Positions 8,056 to 16,418 of a stretch of 64,000 nt of DNA are shown one piece after another. The translations under genes were made by a program, and so were the position numbers. Origin of the DNA: Acidobacteriota bacterium (lineage in GTDB: Bacteria; Acidobacteriota; Vicinamibacteria; Vicinamibacterales; JAFNAJ01); the NCBI GenBank assembly GCA_023384575.1, contig JAHDVP010000002.1:9479-73478 (forward strand), read 5' to 3'. Numbering within the stretch: position 1 is the first letter of the stretch; every line of letters begins with the position of its first letter. The notes beneath the pieces are model-generated. The model had not been told where the DNA came from. It saw only the letters and a program-made list of their open reading frames with translations, and ran no database searches.

Positions 8056-10386
8056 GTGATGCGATCGACGCTCTCTCGACGGGCCAGTGAAGTACTCGGC
8101 GTGGCGCTGTTCGCCACCTCGCTGTTGTGGCTCATCGCGCTCGCGAGCTACTCGCCGTCCGACCCGGTGTGGTTCTTCCACGCCGGCGCGCCGGGGGCGC
8201 CGGTGAACTTCGCGGGCCGCGTGGGCGCGTTCATCGCCGAGTTGTCGTTCCAGGTGCTGGGCTACACGGCTTTCCTGGTGCCCTTCGTTCTGCTGGTCGT
8301 CGGCTGGCAGTATTTCTGGTGCCGCCCGCTCGACGCGGCTTACACGAAGGCGGCTGGAACGGTCCTGCTCTTCGCCTGCCTGTCGTCGATTCTCGCGCTG
8401 GCGTTCGACGCGCGTGGCCTCGCCGGCCGCTCGTGGCGCGCCGGCGGGTACCTGGGCGAAGGGCTGGCGGGCCTGCTCGAGGAGTACCTGAATCGCACCG
8501 GGTCGATCATCCTCATCCTGACGCTGCTCTTCCTCGCCGCGATCATGGCGACGCAGTTGTCGTTCGGCCGCCTCTTCAGTGCGGCGGCCGGGCGGGTTCG
8601 CGTCTCGATCGCGAGCCGGCTCGAGGCGTGGCGCGATCGTCGGGAGGCGCGGCGCCGCGAGCGCGCGCGACAGGAGGTCATCCGCAAGCACGTCGAGAAG
8701 GGCGCGCCGGCCGACGTGATCGCGCGCGCCGAGCAGGTGCGGCAGGTCGCGAAGCCCGACGCCGACCGGAGGAGCCGGACCCGGGCCGAGCCCGCGCGCG
8801 CCGCTGCGCCTCCGAGCGTCACGCCGCCTCCGGTCGCCGGAGGTCGACGCGAGCCGGTGCGGGTCGCCCCGCCGACGCCGGCGCCCGAGGCCATGGCGAA
8901 GTCGCCGGCCGAGCGCCGTCCTGGCGAGTTCACTCTGCCTCCGCTGGCATTGCTCGATGCGGTGAAGGGCGAGCGGAAGATCGACGAGCGCGAGCTGATG
9001 GAGGCCGCCCACCTGCTCGCCGAGAAATACCGCGAGTTCTCGGTCGAAGGCGCCGTGGTGCAGATCCACCCCGGCCCGGTGGTCACGACCTACGAATTCA
9101 AGCCCGAGGCCGGCGTCAAGTACAGCAAGCTCACGAGCCTCACCGACGATCTCTCCCTCGCGATGCGCGCCGAGTCGGTGCTCATCGACCGCATCCCGGG
9201 CAAGAGCACCGTGGGCATTCAGATCCCGAACGCGCTCCGCGAGCAGATCTCGCTGCGGGAGCTGCTCGAGTCGGAGACCTTCGCGCGGGCGACGTGGCGG
9301 CTGCCGCTGGCGATCGGCAAGACCATCCACGGTGAACCGTACGTGACGGACCTCGCGTCGATGCCTCACCTGCTGATTGCCGGGTCGACGGGCACGGGCA
9401 AGTCGGTCGGGCTGAACGCCATGCTGACGAGCATGCTCTACAGGGCGACGCCCGAGGAGCTGCGCCTGATCATGGTCGACCCGAAGCGGCTCGAGCTCGG
9501 CATGTACGAGGACATCCCTCACCTGTTGACGCCGGTCGTCGTCGACCCGAAGCTCGCGGCCAACGCGCTCCGCTGGGCCGTCCGGGAGATGGAGGAACGC
9601 TACAAGACCCTGGCGTCGCACAGCGTCCGCAACATCGAGCAGTACAACCGGAACCTCAGGCTCCTGGCTGAGGAAGGCGCCGACGACGCGATGGTCGACG
9701 ACGCCGGCGAGCCGCTGAAGCCGCTGCCGTACATCGTCATCGTGATCGACGAGCTGGCCGACCTGATGATGGTGGCCGGCAACGAGGTCGAGGAGTCGAT
9801 CTGCCGGCTCGCCCAGATGGCGCGCGCGGTCGGCATCCACTTGATCCTCGCGACGCAGCGTCCCTCTGTCGACGTCATCACGGGCCTCATCAAGGCCAAC
9901 CTGCCGGCGCGGATTTCGTTCCGGGTGTCATCGAAGACCGACTCGCGCACGATCCTCGACCAGAACGGCGCCGAGCAGTTGCTGGGTCGTGGTGACATGC
10001 TGTTCCTGCCCCCGGCCAGCGCTCGGGTCGTCCGCCTGCACGGCGCCTACATCTCGGAGCAGGAGAGCGCACGTCTGGCCAGCTTCCTGAAGAAGCAGGG
10101 CCGGCCGGTCTACAACACCACCATCACCGACGAGGAGAAGACCGCCGACACGATTGAGTTCGAACGCGATGACCTCTACGACGAGGCGGCCCGCATCGTC
10201 GTGTCGACGGGCCAGGCGTCGATCTCCTACCTGCAGCGCCGACTGCGGGTGGGCTTCAGCCGCGCGGCCCGTCTGGTCGACATGATGGAGGCCGAGGGGC
10301 TCGTCTCGCCGGCGGCGGGCGGCAAGCCCCGCGAGGTCCTCGTGAAGAAGGACTACTTCGAAGAGGTCGACGCGCAGCTGCGTTGA
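8056..10386 (+). CDS. ftsK: DNA translocase FtsK
   Basis: 776 residues. It pumps DNA at the division septum and helps resolve chromosome dimers. The N-terminus has about four membrane-spanning segments (residues 12-170), and a Pro/Arg/Ala-rich linker runs to about residue 290. The alpha/beta motor has Walker A GSTGTGKS at 443-450 and the typical MVDPKRLELGMYEDIPHLL region. The C-terminal gamma winged helix (about 710-776) is present. The linker is short compared with E. coli FtsK, as in SpoIIIE-type proteins. The start is a GTG at 8056, with an ATG directly after it as an alternative. The gene is probably co-transcribed with rnj (6-base gap). Confidence 0.96.
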   Translation: MMRSTLSRRASEVLGVALFATSLLWLIALASYSPSDPVWFFHAGAPGAPVNFAGRVGAFIAELSFQVLGYTAFLVPFVLLVVGWQYFWCRPLDAAYTKAAGTVLLFACLSSILALAFDARGLAGRSWRAGGYLGEGLAGLLEEYLNRTGSIILILTLLFLAAIMATQLSFGRLFSAAAGRVRVSIASRLEAWRDRREARRRERARQEVIRKHVEKGAPADVIARAEQVRQVAKPDADRRSRTRAEPARAAAPPSVTPPPVAGGRREPVRVAPPTPAPEAMAKSPAERRPGEFTLPPLALLDAVKGERKIDERELMEAAHLLAEKYREFSVEGAVVQIHPGPVVTTYEFKPEAGVKYSKLTSLTDDLSLAMRAESVLIDRIPGKSTVGIQIPNALREQISLRELLESETFARATWRLPLAIGKTIHGEPYVTDLASMPHLLIAGSTGTGKSVGLNAMLTSMLYRATPEELRLIMVDPKRLELGMYEDIPHLLTPVVVDPKLAANALRWAVREMEERYKTLASHSVRNIEQYNRNLRLLAEEGADDAMVDDAGEPLKPLPYIVIVIDELADLMMVAGNEVEESICRLAQMARAVGIHLILATQRPSVDVITGLIKANLPARISFRVSSKTDSRTILDQNGAEQLLGRGDMLFLPPASARVVRLHGAYISEQESARLASFLKKQGRPVYNTTITDEEKTADTIEFERDDLYDEAARIVVSTGQASISYLQRRLRVGFSRAARLVDMMEAEGLVSPAAGGKPREVLVKKDYFEEVDAQLR

Positions 10387-10410
10387 ACGGCCTCGCAGGG
10401 ACGAAGGGGC

Positions 10411-12291
10411 ATGCGACCGACCGGGAGACTGCTGCTCGTGCTGTTCGTCCTGCTGGGACTGGCCGCGCCCGCTATGGCGCAGGCGGCCCGGCAGGACTAC
10501 GAACGCGCGCTCGCGCGGGAACGGGCGCTTGCGGCGCGGAGGAACCCGCCGGCGGCCGAGGTGCGTTCGGTGGTTGCGGCTTACGAGAGCATCGTGCGCA
10601 AGTACCCCCGCAGCGGGTACTCGGACAACGCGCTGTGGCAGGGGGCAGGTCTCAGCCTCGAGCTGTTCGAGCGGACCGGCACCGACACCGACCGCCGAAA
10701 AGGCATCTGGATGCTCGACCTGCTCGTCTCGCAGTATCCGTCGAGCTCCCTCGTCCCGCAGGCCCGCCAGCGACTGGCCGCCGTCGAGAAGGCCAGGCTC
10801 GCAGCCGCTCGCCCGTTGAAAGCCGCCCCGGCCTCTCAGGGCCCGGCCCGGCCCGCGCGGGGCGCGGTGCGCCCGCCGGCGAAGGCGGAGCCGGTCGACG
10901 CCCCACGGCCGGCCGCCCCGCGGGGTGCGACCGACGCCGCAGCGGCCGCCGTCACCCCCCCCGCGGGAACGGAGAATGCCGGGCTGGTGGAGATCCGCGA
11001 CATCCGTCGCATCCTGCTCCCCGAAGCCGTACGTGTGAGCATCGAGTTCGCTGGGGCCACCACCTGGACCGCCGAACGGCTCGATGGGCCGCCCCGTCTG
11101 TTCTTCGACGTCGAGCGCTCGACGACCTCGCCCGCTCTGCGAGACGCGACCGTGTCGTACGACGACGCCGACATCGTGCGCGAGGTCAGGCTGGGACGTC
11201 GCCCGGGCGACGTCACGCGCATCGTGCTCGACATCGAGGGGGCCGACGCCTACAACGTGCTGTCGCTCGACAATCCGCATCGTCTCGTCGTCGACGTCCG
11301 TCGCCGCTCAGGTGCCCGGCCCGACCTCGTACCGACCGCGGCCGAACCGGCGCGCATCGTGAGCCCGCACGGAGATCTGGCGGAGGCGCCCGCCGCGCCG
11401 CACCGGCCGATGGCGGCATCGCGGCCACCAGAAGCCGCGGACGCCGTACCGGCCGTCGGGGGCCCGTTGGGCAACGCCGACTCGGGCACTCCCCTGCCCG
11501 CGCGCCGGACGGCACCCAATACGCTGCCCGCGCCCGCGGCCCCCGAAGCCAACTCGCGAGGGGGCTTCTCGCTCGCGCGGCAGCTCGGCCTCGGGGTCTC
11601 GCGCATCGTCATCGACCCCGGTCACGGGGGCCACGATCCCGGCGCGCTCGGCCGGCGGCTGACCGAGGCGGAGCTCGTGCTCGACGTCTCGCTGCGCCTC
11701 GAGAAGCTGCTGCTCGCGCAGCCAGGCTTCGAGGTCCTGCTCACCCGGCGCGACGACGTCTTCGTGCCGCTCGAGGAGCGGACGGCCATCGCCAACCGCG
11801 CCAACGCCGACCTCTTCCTGTCCATCCACGCCAACGCGAGCCGCAACCGCAACGCGAGCGGCGTCGAGACCTACTTCCTGAACTTCGCGCTCAACCCTGA
11901 GGCCGAAGCGGTGGCGGCGCGCGAGAACTCGGCCTCAGGCCAGACGATGCACAACCTGCCCGACATCGTGAAGGCGATCGCCCTCAACAACAAGCTGGAC
12001 GAGTCGCGCGACCTCGCGAAGATGGTGCAGACGTCGATGGTGCGCCACCTCGGACCGCACAACCGCGATCTGAAGGACCTCGGCGTGAAGCAGGCGCCGT
12101 TTGTGGTGCTGATCGGCGCAGGCATGCCCAGCGTGCTCGCCGAGATCTCCTTCGTGACCCACGAGCGAGAGGGTCAGCTGCTGAGAACACCGACCTACCG
12201 CCAGAAGATCGCGGAGGCGCTGTTCGACGCGGTGCTGAAGTACCAGCGCTCGCTGAAGGCCGTGGGGACCCTCGCGGCGCAGGAGGAGTGA
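10411..12291 (+). CDS. N-acetylmuramoyl-L-alanine amidase with AMIN domain
   Basis: 626 residues, exported. It cleaves the bond between MurNAc and the stem peptide during cell separation. A signal peptide (residues 1-24, ending AMAQA) is followed by a TPR-like helical segment (about 25-125). A Pro/Ala-rich linker leads to an AMIN domain (about 190-295) and a second linker. The Amidase_3 domain (about 395-620) has zinc ligands in IDPGHGGHDPG (His405) and SIHANAS, and the catalytic glutamate in LAEISFVTH. It starts 24 bases after ftsK, which fits a joint division/cell-wall role. The N-terminal TPR-like part is unusual for AmiC and may bind a regulator. Confidence 0.93.
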   Translation: MRPTGRLLLVLFVLLGLAAPAMAQAARQDYERALARERALAARRNPPAAEVRSVVAAYESIVRKYPRSGYSDNALWQGAGLSLELFERTGTDTDRRKGIWMLDLLVSQYPSSSLVPQARQRLAAVEKARLAAARPLKAAPASQGPARPARGAVRPPAKAEPVDAPRPAAPRGATDAAAAAVTPPAGTENAGLVEIRDIRRILLPEAVRVSIEFAGATTWTAERLDGPPRLFFDVERSTTSPALRDATVSYDDADIVREVRLGRRPGDVTRIVLDIEGADAYNVLSLDNPHRLVVDVRRRSGARPDLVPTAAEPARIVSPHGDLAEAPAAPHRPMAASRPPEAADAVPAVGGPLGNADSGTPLPARRTAPNTLPAPAAPEANSRGGFSLARQLGLGVSRIVIDPGHGGHDPGALGRRLTEAELVLDVSLRLEKLLLAQPGFEVLLTRRDDVFVPLEERTAIANRANADLFLSIHANASRNRNASGVETYFLNFALNPEAEAVAARENSASGQTMHNLPDIVKAIALNNKLDESRDLAKMVQTSMVRHLGPHNRDLKDLGVKQAPFVVLIGAGMPSVLAEISFVTHEREGQLLRTPTYRQKIAEALFDAVLKYQRSLKAVGTLAAQEE

Positions 12292-12334
12292 CCCGGAACG
12301 GGCAGGGCGCTGCGGAATCGGAGCCGCGCGGGTG

Positions 12335-12340
12335 TACAAT
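12335..12340 (+). promoter_or_regulatory. -10 element (TACAAT) close to the start of the small membrane protein
   Basis: TACAAT at 12335-12340 lies only 6 bases before the GTG at 12347. If used, the transcript would be leaderless or nearly so. Confidence 0.45.
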
Positions 12341-12346
12341 CGAATC

Positions 12347-12589
12347 GTGGACCCGCAGGTCGTCACCCCGATCGTCGTTCAGGTGGTCGACGAGCCGACG
12401 CGCGAGACGAACGTCGGCGACATCCTGCTCGGCGCCGTCGGCGTCGTCGGCTTCATCCTGGTCGCCGCGCTCGTCGTGGGCCTCGTCGCCGGCTGGGTGT
12501 TCATCCTGTTTCACCGCTGGCGCCCCGACAACGCCTTCAACGGCCAGACCGCCGAAGAGAGTACGCTGAAGCTCAACTCGCTGACGTGA
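12347..12589 (+). CDS. Small membrane protein of unknown function
   Basis: 80 residues with one long hydrophobic segment (about residues 23-52, rich in Val/Leu/Ala/Gly), then FHRWRPDN and a polar tail. No family is recognised. An earlier in-frame GTG at 12332 would add five residues, but it overlaps a good TACAAT -10 hexamer, so I prefer 12347. The gene sits between the amidase and the convergent pepA, and may be transcribed from its own promoter. Confidence 0.6.
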   Translation: MDPQVVTPIVVQVVDEPTRETNVGDILLGAVGVVGFILVAALVVGLVAGWVFILFHRWRPDNAFNGQTAEESTLKLNSLT

Positions 12590-12685
12590 CCCGTCAGAGC
12601 ACCGGCCTCGTGTTGGCGTGCATCGACGCGACCGGAGGAGCCTTCGGCCGCGACGGTGGCGCGTGGCCGTGCTGCGAGGCCGCGA

Positions 12686-14191
12686 TTACCGTGGCCAGCG
12701 ATGGCTCGTGAAGGCGAGACGGGCCAGCGTCCTCGTCGCGACGGGATTGGGCCCCTTCGGCTGCCACGGACGCGCCTCGTCGCTCCACGCCGTGCCAGCG
12801 ATGTCGAGGTGGACCCAGGGCACGTCGCCCACGAACTCCTTCAGGAACATCGCCGCCGTCGACGCGCCGCCCCAACGGCTTCCCGTGTTGATCACGTCGG
12901 CGATCTCGCTGCGCAACTGCTCGCCGAACTCCTCGTGCAGGGGCAGCGGCCACACGAAGTCGCCAGCCTCGGCGGCCGTGTCGCGCACGAGGGTCGACCA
13001 CCAATCCACGGTGCCGAACAGGCCCGACGCCACCCGGCCGAGCGCCACGGCGCACGACCCGGTGAGGGTGGCCACGTCGACGAGATGCGTGGCACCGAGC
13101 CGGCGGGCGTACCACAACGCGTCGCCGAGGATGAGCCGACCTTCGGCGTCGGTGTTGTTCACCTCCACCGTCTTCCCGCTCGCGCTCGTCAGTACGTCGC
13201 CGGGCTTGAGCGCGCGGCCACCGGGCATGTTCTCGACGGCGGGAACGACGCCCACCACCGCGATGGGTGGACACAGACGGGCGATGGCGTGCATGGCGCC
13301 GATCACCGCCGCCCCGCCGGTCATGTCGTTCTTCATCCGGTCCATGCCGTCGGCCGGCTTGATCGAAATCCCGCCGGTGTCGAAGGTGACGCCCTTGCCG
13401 ACGAGGCCGAGGACGGGCGCCCCCTCGGCGCGCCCTCCTTCCGGCTCGTAGCGGATGACGATGAGACGCGGCGCCTCGGCGCTGCCCCGCGCGACGCCGA
13501 GCAGCAGGCCCATCCCGAGCCCGGCCATCTCCGCGTCCTCGAGGACGTCCACTGGCAGTCCGGCGTTGGTCGCGACAGCCACGGCCCGCTCGGCGAGGAC
13601 TCGAGGCGGCAGCAGGTTGCCCGGCTCGTTGGCCAGGCGTCGAGCAAGATTGGCCGCTTCGCCGAGCACGCGCCCGGTGGCCACGTCGACTTCGAACGTC
13701 TCGTCGCCAGCCAACCCGACGACGACCGAGCCGGCCAGGGCCACCGCTTCGCGGGGCGTCGTCTTCAAGCTGTCGGGATCGAAGGTCGACAGCACGAGCC
13801 CCTCGGTCGCCCCCTGGAGCTCGGCGCCGCGGTCGAGTCCGGTGACCCGCACGACCAGCGCGAGCTGCCGCCAGCCGCGCTGGCGCGCCGAGAGACCCGC
13901 ACACGAGGCGACGCGACGGCACCGTTCGATTGACCACTCACTGCGCTTGCCGGCCCCGACGAGTCCCAGATACGACGCAGCCATGCCCTCTGCCCGGAGA
14001 AAGAACGTCTCGCCAAGCTTGGCCCGGAACGTTTGGGCGTCGAGCAGGCGCCTGACCTCGCCTCGCAGCGCGTCGGGAAGCCAGGTCGAGTCGTCGAGCG
14101 CGTCGAGTTCAAAGACCGGAAGGACGAGCACGTCGGCGGTGACGGCGTGCGGGGCCTGCACCACCAGGTGCGGTTCCGACGATGAGGTCAT
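12686..14191 (-). CDS. pepA: Leucyl aminopeptidase (M17 family)
   Basis: 501 residues. A cytosolic, hexameric, two-metal aminopeptidase that removes N-terminal residues from peptides. The N-terminal macro-like domain (1-170) is followed by the catalytic domain with VGKGVTFDTGGISIKP (metal ligands and catalytic lysine), MKNDMTGGAAV and the signature NNTDAEGRL around residues 340-350. The C-terminal INTGSRWGGASTAAMFL is also typical. The start at 14191 has a TATAAT hexamer only 8 bases upstream and no ribosome-binding site, which suggests leaderless expression. It converges with the small membrane protein gene. Confidence 0.96.
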   Translation of the reverse strand: MTSSSEPHLVVQAPHAVTADVLVLPVFELDALDDSTWLPDALRGEVRRLLDAQTFRAKLGETFFLRAEGMAASYLGLVGAGKRSEWSIERCRRVASCAGLSARQRGWRQLALVVRVTGLDRGAELQGATEGLVLSTFDPDSLKTTPREAVALAGSVVVGLAGDETFEVDVATGRVLGEAANLARRLANEPGNLLPPRVLAERAVAVATNAGLPVDVLEDAEMAGLGMGLLLGVARGSAEAPRLIVIRYEPEGGRAEGAPVLGLVGKGVTFDTGGISIKPADGMDRMKNDMTGGAAVIGAMHAIARLCPPIAVVGVVPAVENMPGGRALKPGDVLTSASGKTVEVNNTDAEGRLILGDALWYARRLGATHLVDVATLTGSCAVALGRVASGLFGTVDWWSTLVRDTAAEAGDFVWPLPLHEEFGEQLRSEIADVINTGSRWGGASTAAMFLKEFVGDVPWVHLDIAGTAWSDEARPWQPKGPNPVATRTLARLAFTSHRWPR

Positions 14192-14199
14192 AACCGTTG

Positions 14200-14205
14200 A
14201 TTATA
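14200..14205 (-). promoter_or_regulatory. -10 element (TATAAT) of pepA
   Basis: A perfect TATAAT on the minus strand lies 8 bases from the pepA ATG, so the transcription start should fall on or beside the start codon. No TTGACA-like -35 is evident at normal spacing. Confidence 0.55.
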
Positions 14206-14268
14206 CATGCAGCTCGGCCACAGGACGCCCGCCGAGGGGCGGACGGGCTGGGCCACCCCACCTGCTGC

Positions 14269-14274
14269 TACAAT
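14269..14274 (+). promoter_or_regulatory. -10 element (TACAAT) of the PKD-like protein gene
   Basis: TACAAT lies 43 bases before the ATG at 14318. The divergent pepA promoter lies about 65 bases away. Confidence 0.4.
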
Positions 14275-14317
14275 GAAGGGGCGAGCCGTCACCCGTCCAC
14301 TGTCGTCGGAGAACCAC

Positions 14318-14794
14318 ATGCGAGCTACTGCCATCGTCGTATGTCTGGGCGTGGTCTTCTCTTTCGGCCCCGCCAGGGCGGAAAAGGGCACCCTTGGGGC
14401 CGCCACGGCGCAGTCGGACCGTGACCGCAAGCCGTCGCTCGCGGTGCGCACCTCGCCCGCGGTGAGCTTCGCGCCGTCGCGTATCTACGCCACCGGGGAG
14501 CTGCGTGGGACCGATGTCGACCAGTTCTACTGTGCTTCGGTGGAGTGGGACTGGGGCGACGGCACGACGTCGGAGAACTCGTACGACTGCGAGCCGTTCG
14601 AAGCGGGCAAATCGGAGGTCCGCCGACGCTTCGTGGCCGAACACCTCTACAGTCAGGGAGGCAGGTACCGAGTCCAACTGCGCCTCAAGCGCGCCGGCAA
14701 GGTCCTGCTCTCCGCGCAGAGCACCGTGCAGGTTCGACCTGGCGTTCGCGATCAGTACGGCTTCCCGGACGCGCGAACGGAAACGCACGACTGA
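14318..14794 (+). CDS. Secreted PKD-like domain protein
   Basis: 158 residues. The signal peptide MRATAIVVCLGVVFSFGPARA is followed by a short polar linker and one beta-sandwich with the PKD hallmark WDWGDGTTSEN, then VRRRFVAEHLYSQGGRYRVQLRLKRAG, where the family has xHxYxxxGxYxVxL. Two cysteines (in FYCAS and YDCEP) could form a disulfide. PKD folds mediate protein or carbohydrate binding; there is no enzymatic domain. I chose the start at the signal peptide; an in-frame ATG at 14273 would add a hydrophilic extension. It converges with the bactofilin-like gene. Confidence 0.8.
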   Translation: MRATAIVVCLGVVFSFGPARAEKGTLGAATAQSDRDRKPSLAVRTSPAVSFAPSRIYATGELRGTDVDQFYCASVEWDWGDGTTSENSYDCEPFEAGKSEVRRRFVAEHLYSQGGRYRVQLRLKRAGKVLLSAQSTVQVRPGVRDQYGFPDARTETHD

Positions 14795-14804
14795 ACGCCG
14801 GGCG

Positions 14805-16220
14805 TCACGACTGCGGCACGGGTGGAGGCACGACGACGACCGGGTGAGGCGTTCTCACGCGTCCCAGCCACGCGAAGATGACTCCGCCGACGCCAAGCGT
14901 CCACGCGGTCAGCTCGACGGCCAGGCCGAGCACCCCAAGCGCCACCGCGCCAGGCCACGCCACCCAGCCCGTCCACCAGGCGACGCGCGCGAGCAGGGTC
15001 AGGAAGAACACCAGGATGGCTCCGAGGAAATACGCGGCGACCGGGTTGTCGCGTTCGCCTCCTACGCCGCCCAGCAGGCGCCTGCCGAGGCCTTCGAACA
15101 CGGCCGCCAGACCCACGACACCGTAGAGGCCCGCCGCGAGCACCACGAGCGGCAGGAGGGCCAGCAACGGGATCCCGAGCACCGACACGAGCAACGCCCC
15201 AGCGAGCACGAGGAGGGCGGGCACGAAGACGATGTGTGCGCCGACGCCGATGACGAGGGCCTGGACGGGTGCCTCGCCGATGGCGCTCCGGACCGCCCCG
15301 ACACGCCGATGCGCGACGAGGGTGATGGCGAGCCCGAGGATGGCCACGAGGGCCACGCGCCAGAGCGTCAGCCCGAGGCTCCACGAGGACAGCCGCCCCT
15401 CGTCGAGGCGCCAGCCGGTGCCGGGCGCGGCGATCGCGGGCAGTCGGGCCCACGCTGCGGGGACATCGACGGTGACCTCGTTGGCGTGCCCGAACAGCCT
15501 CGCGCCCTCGTCCATGGTCACGCGTCCCCCCACGGCCGTCACGTCGCCCTGGACGACGGCGGTGGGACCGAAGTGGACGTCGCCGCCCACGGCCACGACC
15601 TCGCCGTCGACACGACCGAGGACCCTCACGGAGCCGAGGATGACGACCACCGCGTCGGAGACGCGCTCGTCGGCACCGATCTCGAGGTCGGACCCGATGC
15701 GCACGCGCGCGTGGTGACGCCAGCGCCACTCGCGCCCATCGAGCGCGTCCTGGCGCGCGCGCGCGGCCTCCCGCCACCGGTCGGCCCTCGAGTCGCGCCC
15801 GTCACTCCTCGCAGAGAACAGGGCGGTCCGTGCTTCGGGAGTCATCGCCGCCAGCGCCAGCACCGGCTCGGCCTCTCTGCCGAGCGCCTCGGCCAGCTCG
15901 GCGGCACCGACCTCGCGTCCGTCGACCGCGAGACTCTGGCGACCGAGCTCGACGCCACGGACGCTGCGCCCCGACTGCCTCGGCACGAGCAGCAGGCCGT
16001 CTCTCAGCGGCACGACGCGCCACCGCTCCTCGACCCGCGCACGCAGCCGGTCCGCCGAGCGTGTGGCGTCCGGGTCGGGTTCATGGACGGCCGGCGCCGG
16101 AGGCGTGGCCGCGGGCTGGGCCGTGGAGAAGGCCGGCGCGCCGAAGAGCAGCGCGCACGCGAGAATGGACGCACACGCCGGCGCGACGCGCGGGCGCGGC
16201 GGCATCGGGCTGATCGACAT
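14805..16220 (-). CDS. Exported membrane protein with bactofilin-like beta-helical domain
   Basis: 471 residues. A signal peptide ends near FSTAQ, and a soluble N-terminal region of about 150 residues follows. A short repetitive beta segment comes next (VRVLGRVDGEVVAVGG...VVQGDVTAVGGRV), whose V-x-G-x-V pattern resembles polymer-forming bactofilins. Four or five hydrophobic segments follow in the C-terminal half, and the protein ends in a Pro/Val tail. The combination suggests a membrane-anchored scaffold, but the function is unknown. The ATG at 16220 has GAGG about 7 bases upstream; in-frame ATGs at 16232 and 16340 give longer, less signal-like N-termini. Confidence 0.75.
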   Translation of the reverse strand: MSISPMPPRPRVAPACASILACALLFGAPAFSTAQPAATPPAPAVHEPDPDATRSADRLRARVEERWRVVPLRDGLLLVPRQSGRSVRGVELGRQSLAVDGREVGAAELAEALGREAEPVLALAAMTPEARTALFSARSDGRDSRADRWREAARARQDALDGREWRWRHHARVRIGSDLEIGADERVSDAVVVILGSVRVLGRVDGEVVAVGGDVHFGPTAVVQGDVTAVGGRVTMDEGARLFGHANEVTVDVPAAWARLPAIAAPGTGWRLDEGRLSSWSLGLTLWRVALVAILGLAITLVAHRRVGAVRSAIGEAPVQALVIGVGAHIVFVPALLVLAGALLVSVLGIPLLALLPLVVLAAGLYGVVGLAAVFEGLGRRLLGGVGGERDNPVAAYFLGAILVFFLTLLARVAWWTGWVAWPGAVALGVLGLAVELTAWTLGVGGVIFAWLGRVRTPHPVVVVPPPVPQS

Positions 16221-16418
16221 CGCTGACCTCATTGAGCGAGGACGAGCGCCGGCCCGTCGAAGTTCCACCGGCGGCGGTCGCGCGGCCCGTCCTGTGCGAC
16301 CCTCGCGAGGTCCTCCCTCGACCGACGCGCGGCGGGCCATGCCGCGCCGCGGTCCCGGAGCCGTCGGCGCGTACGGGAGCGATGCCGGGCACGCGCCGCG
16401 CGCGCCGATTGCCCTCGT
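16221..16418. other. Intergenic gap between two minus-strand genes
   Basis: 198 bases, GC-rich. I see no gene, RNA signature or clear terminator hairpin with a T-run. Confidence 0.4.

Noticed and set aside
6121..9840. A very long minus-strand open frame opposite rnj and ftsK
   Set aside because: It lies entirely antisense to two well-conserved genes and its translation is low-complexity Arg/Asp/His-rich, the usual shadow in GC-rich DNA.
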